Shown here: positions 1 to 5,002 of the stretch, one piece after another
Layout of the letters: each line of letters begins with the position of its first letter
How positions within the stretch are numbered: the first letter of the stretch is position 1
Source of the DNA: Lachnospiraceae bacterium UBA3332
GTDB lineage: Bacteria > Bacillota > Clostridia > Lachnospirales > Lachnospiraceae
Direction of reading: 5' to 3'
Assembly: GCA_002361095.1 (NCBI GenBank)
Contig: DERU01000287.1
Span: forward strand, 1-5,232
Length of the DNA: 5,232 bases
Notes under the pieces: generated by a model
What the model was told of the DNA's origin: nothing
What the model saw: the letters and a program-made list of their open reading frames with translations, nothing else
Databases searched by the model: none
Program-made: the position numbers and the translations under genes

Positions 1-1
1 C

Positions 2-394
2 ATAAAAAAAGGCCGTGCGGATATATCCCTGAAAGGAAAAATCCGGACCATTCTGCTGCCGGGGAAATTGTGCCGGAAGCTTCTAAAGTACATCAAAAGG
101 CATAAAATAGCTACCGGGGCGGTTTTTTTGAATTCCAAACGTCAAGACCTGTCGCGCAGGCAGATTTGGAAGGAAATGAAGGGACTGTGCCAGCAGGCGG
201 ATGTGGAAGCCACAAAGGTTTTCCCCCATAATCTTCGGCATTTGTTTGCGACCGTTTTTTATCGGTGCTGCCGCGATATTGTAAAGCTGGCGGATGTGCT
301 GGGACACAGCTGCATTGAGACGACCCGGATCTACCTATTGTCCACGGGGAAGGAACATGCAAAGCAGTTGGACCGGCTGGGGCTTGTCACGTAA
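2..394 (+). CDS. Tyrosine recombinase (phage-integrase family), C-terminal catalytic part, 5' end outside window
   Basis: The reading frame is open from the left edge to the TAA at 392-394, giving about 130 visible residues; the N-terminal DNA-binding domain and the first catalytic Arg lie outside the window. A TTG at 68 could be read as a start, but homologous sequence (a lysine-containing beta-hairpin, 'GKIRTILLPGK') continues upstream of it, so the gene is edge-truncated and not short. Visible catalytic motifs are H-N-L-R-H (227-241), G-H-S (302-310) and the likely nucleophile Tyr in 'TTRIY' (332-334). These are the box II residues of the tyrosine recombinase family, which cuts and rejoins DNA at paired sites through a 3'-phosphotyrosine intermediate. 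The gene ends only 27 nt before a perfect inverted repeat that flanks the non-coding segment upstream of the polysaccharide operon. It is therefore the best candidate for the enzyme that inverts that segment. No clear terminator follows it. The family is sure; the specific role is inferred from position. Confidence 0.9.
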   Translation: MKKGRADISLKGKIRTILLPGKLCRKLLKYIKRHKIATGAVFLNSKRQDLSRRQIWKEMKGLCQQADVEATKVFPHNLRHLFATVFYRCCRDIVKLADVLGHSCIETTRIYLLSTGKEHAKQLDRLGLVT

Positions 395-421
395 AAAAGG
401 GAATACTACCGTATAAGGTTC

Positions 422-440
422 TAAATTTACATTTTGTCTG
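422..440 (+). repeat. Left inverted repeat of putative invertible switch (19 bp)
   Basis: The sequence is TAAATTTACATTTTGTCTG. It is the exact reverse complement of 748-766. Bases outside the 19 bp do not match on either side, so the repeat has sharp boundaries, as expected for a recombinase core site. Its outer end starts with the palindrome TAAATTTA and its centre contains ACA-N3-TGT, a small dyad that could form recombinase half-sites. It lies 27 nt after the recombinase stop codon. Confidence 0.9.
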
Positions 441-467
441 CCATACCCGTCTGGTAATCGGAAATTT

Positions 468-496
468 TTGACATAATGACGGGAGATTTGTGGAAT
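468..496 (+). promoter_or_regulatory. Candidate promoter inside the invertible core, facing cpsB
   Basis: A perfect sigma-70/SigA -35 hexamer TTGACA (468-473) is followed after 17 nt by TGGAAT (491-496), which matches four of six -10 positions. It lies in the invertible core and points right, about 300 nt upstream of cpsB. In the flipped state it would point into the recombinase gene as an antisense promoter. The weak -10 and long leader keep confidence moderate. Confidence 0.4.
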
Positions 497-630
497 TTGG
501 GATAAAAATATTGTCCGCCTATATCATATGCGGTTCAAAAAAGGGTAAGGATTCATCTGGACAAATAGCCGTCATTTTGATATATTAAGAAATGGAAAAA
601 AAAGAATAAAATTTGCATAAAAAGAAATTC

Positions 631-652
631 GCGTATCCGGAACGGATTACGC
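631..652 (-). terminator. Hairpin in the invertible core, possible terminator on the reverse strand
   Basis: GCGTATCCG (631-639) pairs with CGGATTACGC (643-652) around a GAA loop, giving nine base pairs with one bulged T. On the + strand no T run follows. On the - strand the hairpin is followed by a T-rich run (complement of about 617-630, containing CTTTTTAT). It could stop transcription moving leftward now, or transcription towards cpsB if the segment is flipped. The T run starts a few bases late and is interrupted, so terminator function is tentative. Confidence 0.35.
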
Positions 653-734
653 CAATACATAAGGAAAAAGGATTGCATTTTTAAAATCTTTTTTAGTGGA
701 CAATGATCCGAAATGTAACGAATACATTCTCTTT

Positions 735-764
735 TTGAAACGAAACACAGACAAAATGTAAATT
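735..764 (+). promoter_or_regulatory. Candidate promoter spanning the right inverted-repeat boundary
   Basis: TTGAAA (735-740) is followed after 18 nt by TAAATT (759-764), which would place the transcript start near 771, about 29 nt before cpsB. The -35 lies in the invertible core and the -10 inside the repeat. Inversion would keep the -10 but replace the -35 with CAGACG, disabling the promoter. The -10 matches only four of six consensus bases and the spacer is one base long, so this is a hypothesis. Confidence 0.35.
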
Positions 765-766
765 TA
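748..766 (-). repeat. Right inverted repeat of putative invertible switch (19 bp)
   Basis: The + strand reads CAGACAAAATGTAAATTTA, the exact reverse complement of 422-440. It ends 33 nt before the cpsB start codon, so crossing over here would leave the cpsB ribosome binding site and start untouched and change only what lies upstream. A 19-bp perfect inverted match within a few hundred bp is far beyond chance even in AT-rich DNA. Confidence 0.9.
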
Positions 767-799
767 ATGATTGCCAGTCACATGAAGGAATGAAAGCGG

Positions 800-1519
800 A
801 TGATAATTGATGTCCATGCGCATGTGCTTCCCGGTGTAGACGACGGGGCGCGTAACATAAAAGAGTCTCTCCGGATGCTCCAAAAGGCCTATCGGCAGGG
901 AATCCGGGCGGTGGTTGCCACGCCACATTATTCCCGAAGGAGCGATCCGCCGGACTATTCGGCGCTCCTGGAGCAGCTGCAGGAACAGTCGCGCAAAAAA
1001 TGTCCGGATCTTACCCTGTATTTGGGACAGGAGACTTATTACCATGAGGAACTGCCCAGGCGGCTGCAGGGAGGAAAGGCATTTACCATGGCAGGCAGCC
1101 ATTATGTACTTGTGGAATTTGATATAGGAATATCTTATGAGGGATTATTTCGGGGCATCCGTTCCCTGCAGGCAGCCGGTTATTTTCCGGTACTGGCCCA
1201 CATGGAGAGATATGAATGTCTGCGCAGGGAAGAGAATTTGTCGGAACTGTGCGCGAGCGGTTGTGTGATGCAGATGAACTATGCAAGTCTGGAAGGAAGT
1301 TGTCTGCGGCCGGAGGTACATTGGTGCCGCAGTCAGGTGAAAAAAGGCAGGATACAACTTTTGGGAACAGATATGCACGGGGTACAATACCGGAGTCCGG
1401 ACATTGAGGGCGCCATGGGCTGGTTGGACAGACACGTGGACAAACAGCTGCAAATGGCCATGACTTATGAAAATCCGTTGCACATGATAAAGGACGAAGG
1501 GATGAAATGGGATAGATAA
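800..1519 (+). CDS. cpsB: CpsB/CapC-type manganese-dependent protein-tyrosine phosphatase (PHP fold)
   Basis: This 239-residue protein matches the usual length and motif order of the CpsB/CapC/YwqE family: D-V-H-A-H at residues 4-8, P-G-V-D-D-G at 11-16, T-P-H-Y at 41-44, G-Q-E at 76-78, H-M-E-R-Y at 134-138 and G-T-D-M-H-G at 189-194. The His, Asp and Glu residues of these motifs form the metal cluster of the PHP fold. In characterised members the enzyme removes phosphate from the tyrosine cluster of the cognate kinase CpsD, resetting the polymer export cycle in the cytoplasm. The ATG at 800 is supported by GAAGGA (785-790) nine bases upstream and because the metal-binding motif begins four residues in. 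It is the first gene of the operon and follows the putative invertible promoter. The next gene starts one base after its stop. Confidence 0.95.
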   Translation: MIIDVHAHVLPGVDDGARNIKESLRMLQKAYRQGIRAVVATPHYSRRSDPPDYSALLEQLQEQSRKKCPDLTLYLGQETYYHEELPRRLQGGKAFTMAGSHYVLVEFDIGISYEGLFRGIRSLQAAGYFPVLAHMERYECLRREENLSELCASGCVMQMNYASLEGSCLRPEVHWCRSQVKKGRIQLLGTDMHGVQYRSPDIEGAMGWLDRHVDKQLQMAMTYENPLHMIKDEGMKWDR

Positions 1520-1520
1520 G

Positions 1521-2294
1521 ATGGAACAAAACAAGACATTTACATCAAATGAAGATATGGAAATTGATCTGCTGGAACTTTTGCGCGCTTTTTGGCACAG
1601 ATTGTGGCTGATTGTTTTGGCGGCCGTGGCGGGGGGCGGATTGGCATGGGCATATAGCCGTTATGTGCTGACCCCGCAGTACACTTCCACCGCGATGCTC
1701 TATGTGCTTTCCAAGGAGACCACGCTGACCTCGCTGGCCGATTTGCAGCTGGGCAGCCAGTTAACCAAAGACTATCAGGTGCTGATTACCAGCAGACCGG
1801 TTTTGGAGGAGGTAATAGGCGAACTGGAATTGGATATCAGTTACCGGAAGCTGCGCGAAAAAATCAGTGTGGAGAACCCGGCGGATACCCGGTTCTTGAA
1901 TGTGACGGTGGTGGATCCGGATCCGAGGCTTGCCAAACAGATTGTGGACGAAGTAGCGGCCAGATCCTCCGATTACATAGGGGATATCATGGAGATGATA
2001 CCGCCGAAACTCATTGAGGACGGGGAGGTGGCTGCAATACAGAGCAGTCCCAGCAATGAAAAGAATGCGGTACTGGGTGCCTTGCTGGCGATGGTGGCAG
2101 TTTGCGGCGTGATAGCCTTGGGAGTCATTTTGAATGATACGGTTCGCACGGAAGAGGATGTGGAAAAATATCTGGGGATAACCGTATTGGCCTCCATACC
2201 GGAGCACGGAGGGGAAAAGCGGGAAGAAAAGCCGGAAAAAAGGAAGCCTGTCAAATACCCTTCTAAAGGCAAAAGGAAAGGAAAGAAGCGATGA
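1521..2294 (+). CDS. cpsC: Wzz/CpsC-like polysaccharide co-polymerase and kinase-activating membrane protein
   Basis: This 257-residue protein has two membrane segments (about residues 28-48 and 184-204) enclosing an extracellular Wzz-type domain. The family features include the N-terminal 'EIDLLELLRAFWHR' lead-in, 'TPQYTSTAMLYV' after the first segment, and 'SSPSNEKNAVLGA' before the second. In Firmicutes such proteins (CpsC, CapA) set polymer length, and their cytoplasmic tail activates the separately encoded tyrosine kinase. Here the tail after the second membrane segment is about 53 residues, begins 'TVRTEEDVEKYLGITVLASIP', which is typical of the family, and ends in a very Lys/Arg-rich stretch. 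The start is one base after cpsB; a weak GGGA lies about nine bases upstream, so translation may be coupled. The stop overlaps the cpsD start by four bases (ATGA), consistent with coupled production of the adaptor-kinase pair. Confidence 0.93.
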   Translation: MEQNKTFTSNEDMEIDLLELLRAFWHRLWLIVLAAVAGGGLAWAYSRYVLTPQYTSTAMLYVLSKETTLTSLADLQLGSQLTKDYQVLITSRPVLEEVIGELELDISYRKLREKISVENPADTRFLNVTVVDPDPRLAKQIVDEVAARSSDYIGDIMEMIPPKLIEDGEVAAIQSSPSNEKNAVLGALLAMVAVCGVIALGVILNDTVRTEEDVEKYLGITVLASIPEHGGEKREEKPEKRKPVKYPSKGKRKGKKR

Positions 2295-3037
2295 ATACTG
2301 AAATGGAGAACATTCGCAGGGTAGAGTTAAAGCGTGCCATAGAATACGATTACAGTTATAAAGAAGCCGTAAATACCCTGCGTACCAACATCCAATTCTG
2401 TGGCAACAGTGTGCATGTCATCATGGTTACCAGTTCCGTTCCGGGGGAAGGAAAGAGCGATACGGCGTTTTCCCTGGCCCAGTCCCTGGCCCAGATCGGG
2501 CATAAAACCCTGCTCATTGACGCGGATATCCGTAAGTCCGTGCTGCTTACCCGTTACCAGATCGGACGGGAGGTAGGCGGTCTTTCCCAGTATTTGAGCG
2601 GACAGAGGGCTTTAAAGGATGTGATTTATCAAACCAATGAGGAAAATCTGCATATGATTTTTGCAGGCCCATATTCCCCGAATCCGACGGAGCTGTTGGA
2701 AGAAGAACTGTGTTCGAGAATGTTTGAGGTTCTGCGGCTTTCTTTTGACTATATCATTGTGGATACGCCGCCCATGGCCGGGATCATTGACGGGGCAATC
2801 GTGGCGAAATATTGCGACGGGGCGGTTCTCGTCATCGAAAGCGGCGCTGTCAGCTATCATGTAGAGCAGAGGGTGAAGGGGCAGCTGGAGAAAGCGGGAA
2901 GCAGGATTTTGGGGGCGGTACTCACCAAGGCCGACAAGAAATACGGTGCATATGGAAAATACGGGAAATATGATAAATATTACCGTTACGAAGCGGCGGA
3001 GGAGGGCGGCGGAGGCAAAAAGAATGGTGCAAGATAG
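2291..3037 (+). CDS. cpsD: CpsD-like bacterial tyrosine kinase (BY-kinase) with C-terminal tyrosine cluster
   Basis: This 248-residue cytoplasmic ATPase/kinase has Walker A 'SVPGEGKS' (residues 49-56), Walker A' 'LLIDADIRKS' (74-83) and Walker B 'YIIVDTPP' (154-161). The family pattern 'GLSQYLSGQ' and 'IFAGPYSPNPTELL' lies between them. The tail carries seven tyrosines in residues 218-233, the expected autophosphorylation cluster. In related systems CpsC activates the kinase, the ring of kinases phosphorylates its tails, and CpsB reverses this, controlling polymerisation and export. Asp57 follows Walker A where most relatives have Thr or Ser; the catalytic Lys55 and Ser56 are kept. The ATG overlaps the cpsC stop by four bases, preceded by a purine-rich AAAGGAAAGGAAAG. 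The last codons (a Glu-Glu-Gly4 run) contain the ribosome binding site of the next gene. Confidence 0.95.
   Translation: MNTEMENIRRVELKRAIEYDYSYKEAVNTLRTNIQFCGNSVHVIMVTSSVPGEGKSDTAFSLAQSLAQIGHKTLLIDADIRKSVLLTRYQIGREVGGLSQYLSGQRALKDVIYQTNEENLHMIFAGPYSPNPTELLEEELCSRMFEVLRLSFDYIIVDTPPMAGIIDGAIVAKYCDGAVLVIESGAVSYHVEQRVKGQLEKAGSRILGAVLTKADKKYGAYGKYGKYDKYYRYEAAEEGGGGKKNGAR
3011..3015 (+). promoter_or_regulatory. Ribosome binding site of the LCP gene, embedded in the cpsD 3' end
   Basis: GGAGG lies eight bases before the ATG at 3024 and decides that start over an in-frame ATG at 2946, which has no such site and would add 26 residues read from the tyrosine-cluster DNA of cpsD. The same bases encode part of the tetraglycine near the end of CpsD. 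Confidence 0.75.
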
Positions 3038-4070
3038 GCGTGGTAAGCAGAAACTGAAACGCTTTTACCGGATTCTTGCAGCAGTCACCGCAGGATGCCT
3101 CCTGATGCTGATACCGGTTACCCTGCGGCTTTACAGGCAGCGCAAAGATACGGAAGAGGCAATTGCGGCAAGGGAATATGCGGATTCGGAAGAGCCGACG
3201 GGTTTCAGGAGCGAAACCGTGGAATACGGTGGGAAAAAGTACCGCAAAAACAGCAGTGTCAAGGTGATTCTTTGCATGGGTGTGGACCGGGAAGGGGACA
3301 TGCTGGAAAAAACAGTGCATACCTTTGGCGGGCAGGCGGACGGCATTTTCCTCCTTGCACAGGACACGGCCCGCAACGACCTGAAAGTCCTGATGATTCC
3401 CCGTGACAGTATGACGGAAATTACCTTGACGGACTTAAACGGCAATGTTTTGGGAAAAGATATCCAGCATCTGACGCTGGCCTATGCCTACGGGGATGGG
3501 CGGGAGTTAAGCTGCGAGAGGATGGTTGAGGCCGTATCCGGGATGCTGGACGGTCTGGCCATTGATTATTATATGTCGGCCGATGTGGACGTAATCAATA
3601 TGCTCAATGAAAAAGTCGGGGGTGTGACGGTGACCGTTCCTTCCGAAGGAATGGAGAAGAAGGATCCCGCTTTTATAAAAGGGGCGACCGTCACATTGCG
3701 GGGCGAACAGGCAGAAGCCTTTGTCCGTTACCGTGACATAGAAGAAGATTTTTCGGCATTATACAGGATGGAGCGCCAGCAGGAATATATCACTGGCTTT
3801 TTTGATACGGTGCAAAAGCAATCCAAAAAGAATCCCGGTATCGTGGAGGAGATGTTCGGCATGATTGAGGATTACATGATCACCGATATGGGAAAAGAAA
3901 TATATTTGAAAGTTGCCCTGGATGCACTGGAGACGGACGGCCTGGCGGAAGAGGATTTTTATACCGTGCCGGGCGAGGCCGTGACAACGGATGTCTATGA
4001 TGAATTTTATGTGGATCATACAGAACTGACGCCGATACTTTTGGAGCTGTTTTACCGGGAGGTGGGTTAA
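3024..4070 (+). CDS. LytR-CpsA-Psr (LCP) family cell-wall glycopolymer transferase
   Basis: From the ATG at 3024 this is a 348-residue protein: a basic cytoplasmic N-terminus, one membrane anchor (about residues 15-37), a linker, then an extracellular LCP domain from about residue 80. Family hallmarks are Q-A-D-G-I-F (104-109), M-I-P-R-D-S (124-129), the 'LTLAYAYGDG' stretch (150-159), a V-G-G-V-T-V-T-V-P segment (198-206), 'FVRYRD' (233-238) and R-M-E-R-Q-Q (248-253). Acidic and Arg residues in these motifs bind the lipid pyrophosphate substrate in characterised LCP enzymes, which move polysaccharide from its lipid carrier to the wall. The role fits the last step of the pathway encoded here. 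The start overlaps cpsD by 14 nt and is chosen from the GGAGG at 3011-3015. A longer version from 2946 is possible but unlikely. After it comes a 140-nt structured gap. Confidence 0.93.
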   Translation: MVQDRRGKQKLKRFYRILAAVTAGCLLMLIPVTLRLYRQRKDTEEAIAAREYADSEEPTGFRSETVEYGGKKYRKNSSVKVILCMGVDREGDMLEKTVHTFGGQADGIFLLAQDTARNDLKVLMIPRDSMTEITLTDLNGNVLGKDIQHLTLAYAYGDGRELSCERMVEAVSGMLDGLAIDYYMSADVDVINMLNEKVGGVTVTVPSEGMEKKDPAFIKGATVTLRGEQAEAFVRYRDIEEDFSALYRMERQQEYITGFFDTVQKQSKKNPGIVEEMFGMIEDYMITDMGKEIYLKVALDALETDGLAEEDFYTVPGEAVTTDVYDEFYVDHTELTPILLELFYREVG

Positions 4071-4210
4071 AAAGCATCCGGCGGATATCCGGTAATTGCG
4101 CCGAAGGCTGCACAGGGGGGCAATAACCAGTCCGGAAACGGATTGTTTATTGATAAATGCAGTGCCCGCTCACCGGGCTGCTGTCAAATTAATCCGAATG
4201 GAGAAAGAAG
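4071..4210 (+). other. Structured intergenic region with three successive hairpins
   Basis: This 140-nt gap interrupts an otherwise tightly packed operon. Three stem-loops can be drawn on the + strand. The first is 4097-4112 (TGCGCC, GAA loop, GGCTGCA with a bulged T). The second is 4121-4152, a 14-position stem with one mismatch and one G-U pair closed by a GAAA loop. The third is 4159-4184 (GCAG and GCCCG arms with a small internal loop). A 10-bp palindrome CGGATATCCG sits at 4082-4091. None of the stems is followed by a T run, so none looks like a simple intrinsic terminator. It may be a structured RNA, a processing or stability element, or a control point for the downstream surface-protein gene. 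I recognise no known riboswitch class. Confidence 0.5.
4121..4152 (+). other. Long stem-loop with GAAA tetraloop
   Basis: The left arm 4121-4134 (CAATAACCAGTCCG) pairs with the right arm 4139-4152 (CGGATTGTTTATTG) around GAAA at 4135-4138. Thirteen of fourteen positions pair, one of them G-U. A GNRA loop on a clean stem suggests selection at the RNA level. No T run follows, so it is unlikely to be a standard terminator. Confidence 0.55.
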
Positions 4211-4915
4211 GTGAAAGATGTGAAGAGTCGAAAAGGATGTCTGGCGGCCCTTGCATTGGCCGGTTTTTTACTGTCCGGCAACGCGGCGCTGATCGTCAAT
4301 GCGGCCAGTCCGCAGGCGGCAGGGCTCATCATTGATGACCCGGATGTGCCGATGGGAGACGGACAGGGCATTGCAGGGGAACCCGCCGGGCAGACTTCTG
4401 CTACGACTTCCGGGACGCGCAGGAGGAGTACCCAAAGGGTACCCGCAGCAGAACGGGAAGAGGATGCGGCAGACCAGGAAGAAGAAGTACTCATCGAAGA
4501 TGAGGAAGTTCCCCTGGCACCGAGTCCGAATTCTGAAGGAACCCTCATCGCTGATGGGGATGTGCCCCTGGGCGACGGAATCGGGGAGGTGATCGGCGAT
4601 GCCGAAGTACCGCTCGGTGACGGAGCCGGGGAGGCAGCTGAGATACCGGTCGGTGACGCAGCCGGAGAAGAGGATGTGCAGGCCGTTGTGGCCGGTGCAG
4701 CTACCGGATTTCCGGCTCCTGCTGCGGTGGCAGTCGGTGTAATCGGAGTCGGTGCGGTCGTAGGCGTAGGCGTTGCGGCGGCGAACGGAGCCGGCATATT
4801 TGCCGGAGCCGGAGCAGCTGCAGCAGCGAAAGGTGCGGCTGCAGCCGGGGCCGGAACGACCGCAAAGGGCGGTTTGTTCCAATGGCTTAAGGGAATTTTC
4901 AAAAAGAAAGGCTGA
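4211..4915 (+). CDS. Secreted repeat protein with acidic 'VPLGDG' repeats and Gly/Ala-rich hydrophobic C-terminal region; function unknown
   Basis: I do not recognise a named family. The protein (up to 234 residues) has a signal peptide (basic start, hydrophobic stretch about residues 10-30, likely cleavage near 'VNA-AS' at 31-33). An acidic, Pro/Gly-rich region follows with five degenerate copies of a motif like L-I-x-D-x-x-V-P-L-G-D-G (from about residues 39, 94, 112, 127 and 144). Next comes a Gly/Ala/Val segment (about 164-218) rich in small-xxx-small spacing, and a basic, aromatic end 'GLFQWLKGIFKKKG'. 'DEEVPLA'-like motifs resemble linkers near the wall-anchor of Firmicute surface proteins, but there is no LPxTG. 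Two GTG starts compete: 4211 (GGAG at 4200-4203) and 4220, whose upstream AGAAGGTGA at 4206-4214 fits the ribosome very well and yields a cleaner signal peptide; they differ by three residues. Its place in the operon suggests an envelope role. Confidence 0.8.
   Translation: MKDVKSRKGCLAALALAGFLLSGNAALIVNAASPQAAGLIIDDPDVPMGDGQGIAGEPAGQTSATTSGTRRRSTQRVPAAEREEDAADQEEEVLIEDEEVPLAPSPNSEGTLIADGDVPLGDGIGEVIGDAEVPLGDGAGEAAEIPVGDAAGEEDVQAVVAGAATGFPAPAAVAVGVIGVGAVVGVGVAAANGAGIFAGAGAAAAAKGAAAAGAGTTAKGGLFQWLKGIFKKKG
4325..4660 (+). repeat. Degenerate 12-13-residue coding repeats (xVPLGDG type)
   Basis: Five related units are encoded at about 4325-4363 (LIIDDPDVPMGDG), 4490-4525 (LIEDEEVPLAPS), 4544-4579 (LIADGDVPLGDG), 4589-4624 (VIGDAEVPLGDG) and 4640-4660 (EIPVGDA). 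Units 3 and 4 are the closest at protein level but use different codons for Pro, Leu and Gly (CCC CTG GGC against CCG CTC GGT). This suggests old duplication under protein-level selection and not recent DNA slippage. Confidence 0.75.
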
Positions 4916-4946
4916 CAAGCCGGATTTTTGACGGAACCAAAAGCCA

Positions 4947-4978
4947 GGGAGACAGGCGGTATTTTCCGTCTGCCTCCT
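4947..4978 (+). other. Intercistronic hairpin between the repeat protein and the next gene
   Basis: The left arm 4947-4959 (GGGAGACAGGCGG) pairs with 4966-4978 (CCGTCTGCCTCCT) around the loop TATTTT, with one A-C mismatch and two G-U pairs. No T run follows on the + strand, and the next start codon is only 24 nt away, so it could be a weak terminator, attenuator or mRNA-stabilising structure. On the - strand a broken T run (CTTTTGG) follows, which is not convincing as a terminator. Confidence 0.5.
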
Positions 4979-5002
4979 GCCATAAAGGCAGCGGGGGAAA
5001 GT

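Larger units (their letters stand above)
422..766. promoter_or_regulatory. Putative invertible promoter segment (phase-variation switch) upstream of the cps operon
   Basis: This 345-bp non-coding, AT-rich segment is bounded by perfect 19-bp inverted repeats and encloses a 307-bp core (441-747). It holds no plausible gene. It fills nearly the whole gap between the tyrosine recombinase and cpsB and is the only obvious place for the operon promoter. Known invertible promoters have this layout: short perfect inverted repeats, a core of a few hundred bp, a neighbouring recombinase and a downstream surface-structure operon, as in Bacteroides capsule loci and the RecV-dependent switches of Clostridioides difficile. 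In the orientation given, a TTGACA-type element and a possible boundary-spanning promoter both point right towards cpsB, so I guess this copy is in the ON state. The core also carries a hairpin (631-652) followed by a T-rich run on the reverse strand, which would face cpsB after inversion. Inversion itself is inferred; the repeats are observed. Confidence 0.82.

Noticed and set aside
83..362. Reverse-strand open frames over the recombinase
   Set aside because: They are shadows of a forward frame that carries clear tyrosine recombinase motifs.
515..533. Small hairpin CCGC...GCGG in the invertible core
   Set aside because: Only seven pairs with an internal mismatch in AT-rich DNA; a T-rich run follows on the reverse strand but the stem is too weak to call a terminator.
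712..728. Six-bp dyad AATGTA-N5-TACATT near the right end of the core
   Set aside because: A short AT-rich dyad of this size is expected by chance; it could be an operator but nothing else supports it.
2946..3023. Longer start for the LCP gene at ATG 2946
   Set aside because: It would add 26 residues read from the cpsD tyrosine-cluster DNA and has no good ribosome binding site, whereas ATG 3024 has GGAGG eight bases upstream and gives a normal basic N-terminus followed by a membrane anchor.
4110..4190. Resemblance of GCACAGGG...GCAATAACC plus a GAAA-loop hairpin to a c-di-GMP-I (GEMM) riboswitch
   Set aside because: Only the first few conserved bases are vaguely similar. The joining segment and second stem with its tetraloop receptor are absent, and CAATAA is better explained by pairing with TTATTG. 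An Rfam RF01051 search would settle it.
4096..4335. Small forward open frame in the 4071-4210 gap
   Set aside because: No ribosome binding site or recognisable product, and it overlaps the signal-peptide region of the real gene in another frame.
4189..4983. Reverse-strand Pro/Ala/Ser/Thr-rich open frame (264 codons)
   Set aside because: Its composition is the antisense image of the Gly/Ala/Val-rich forward protein; no independent evidence of coding.
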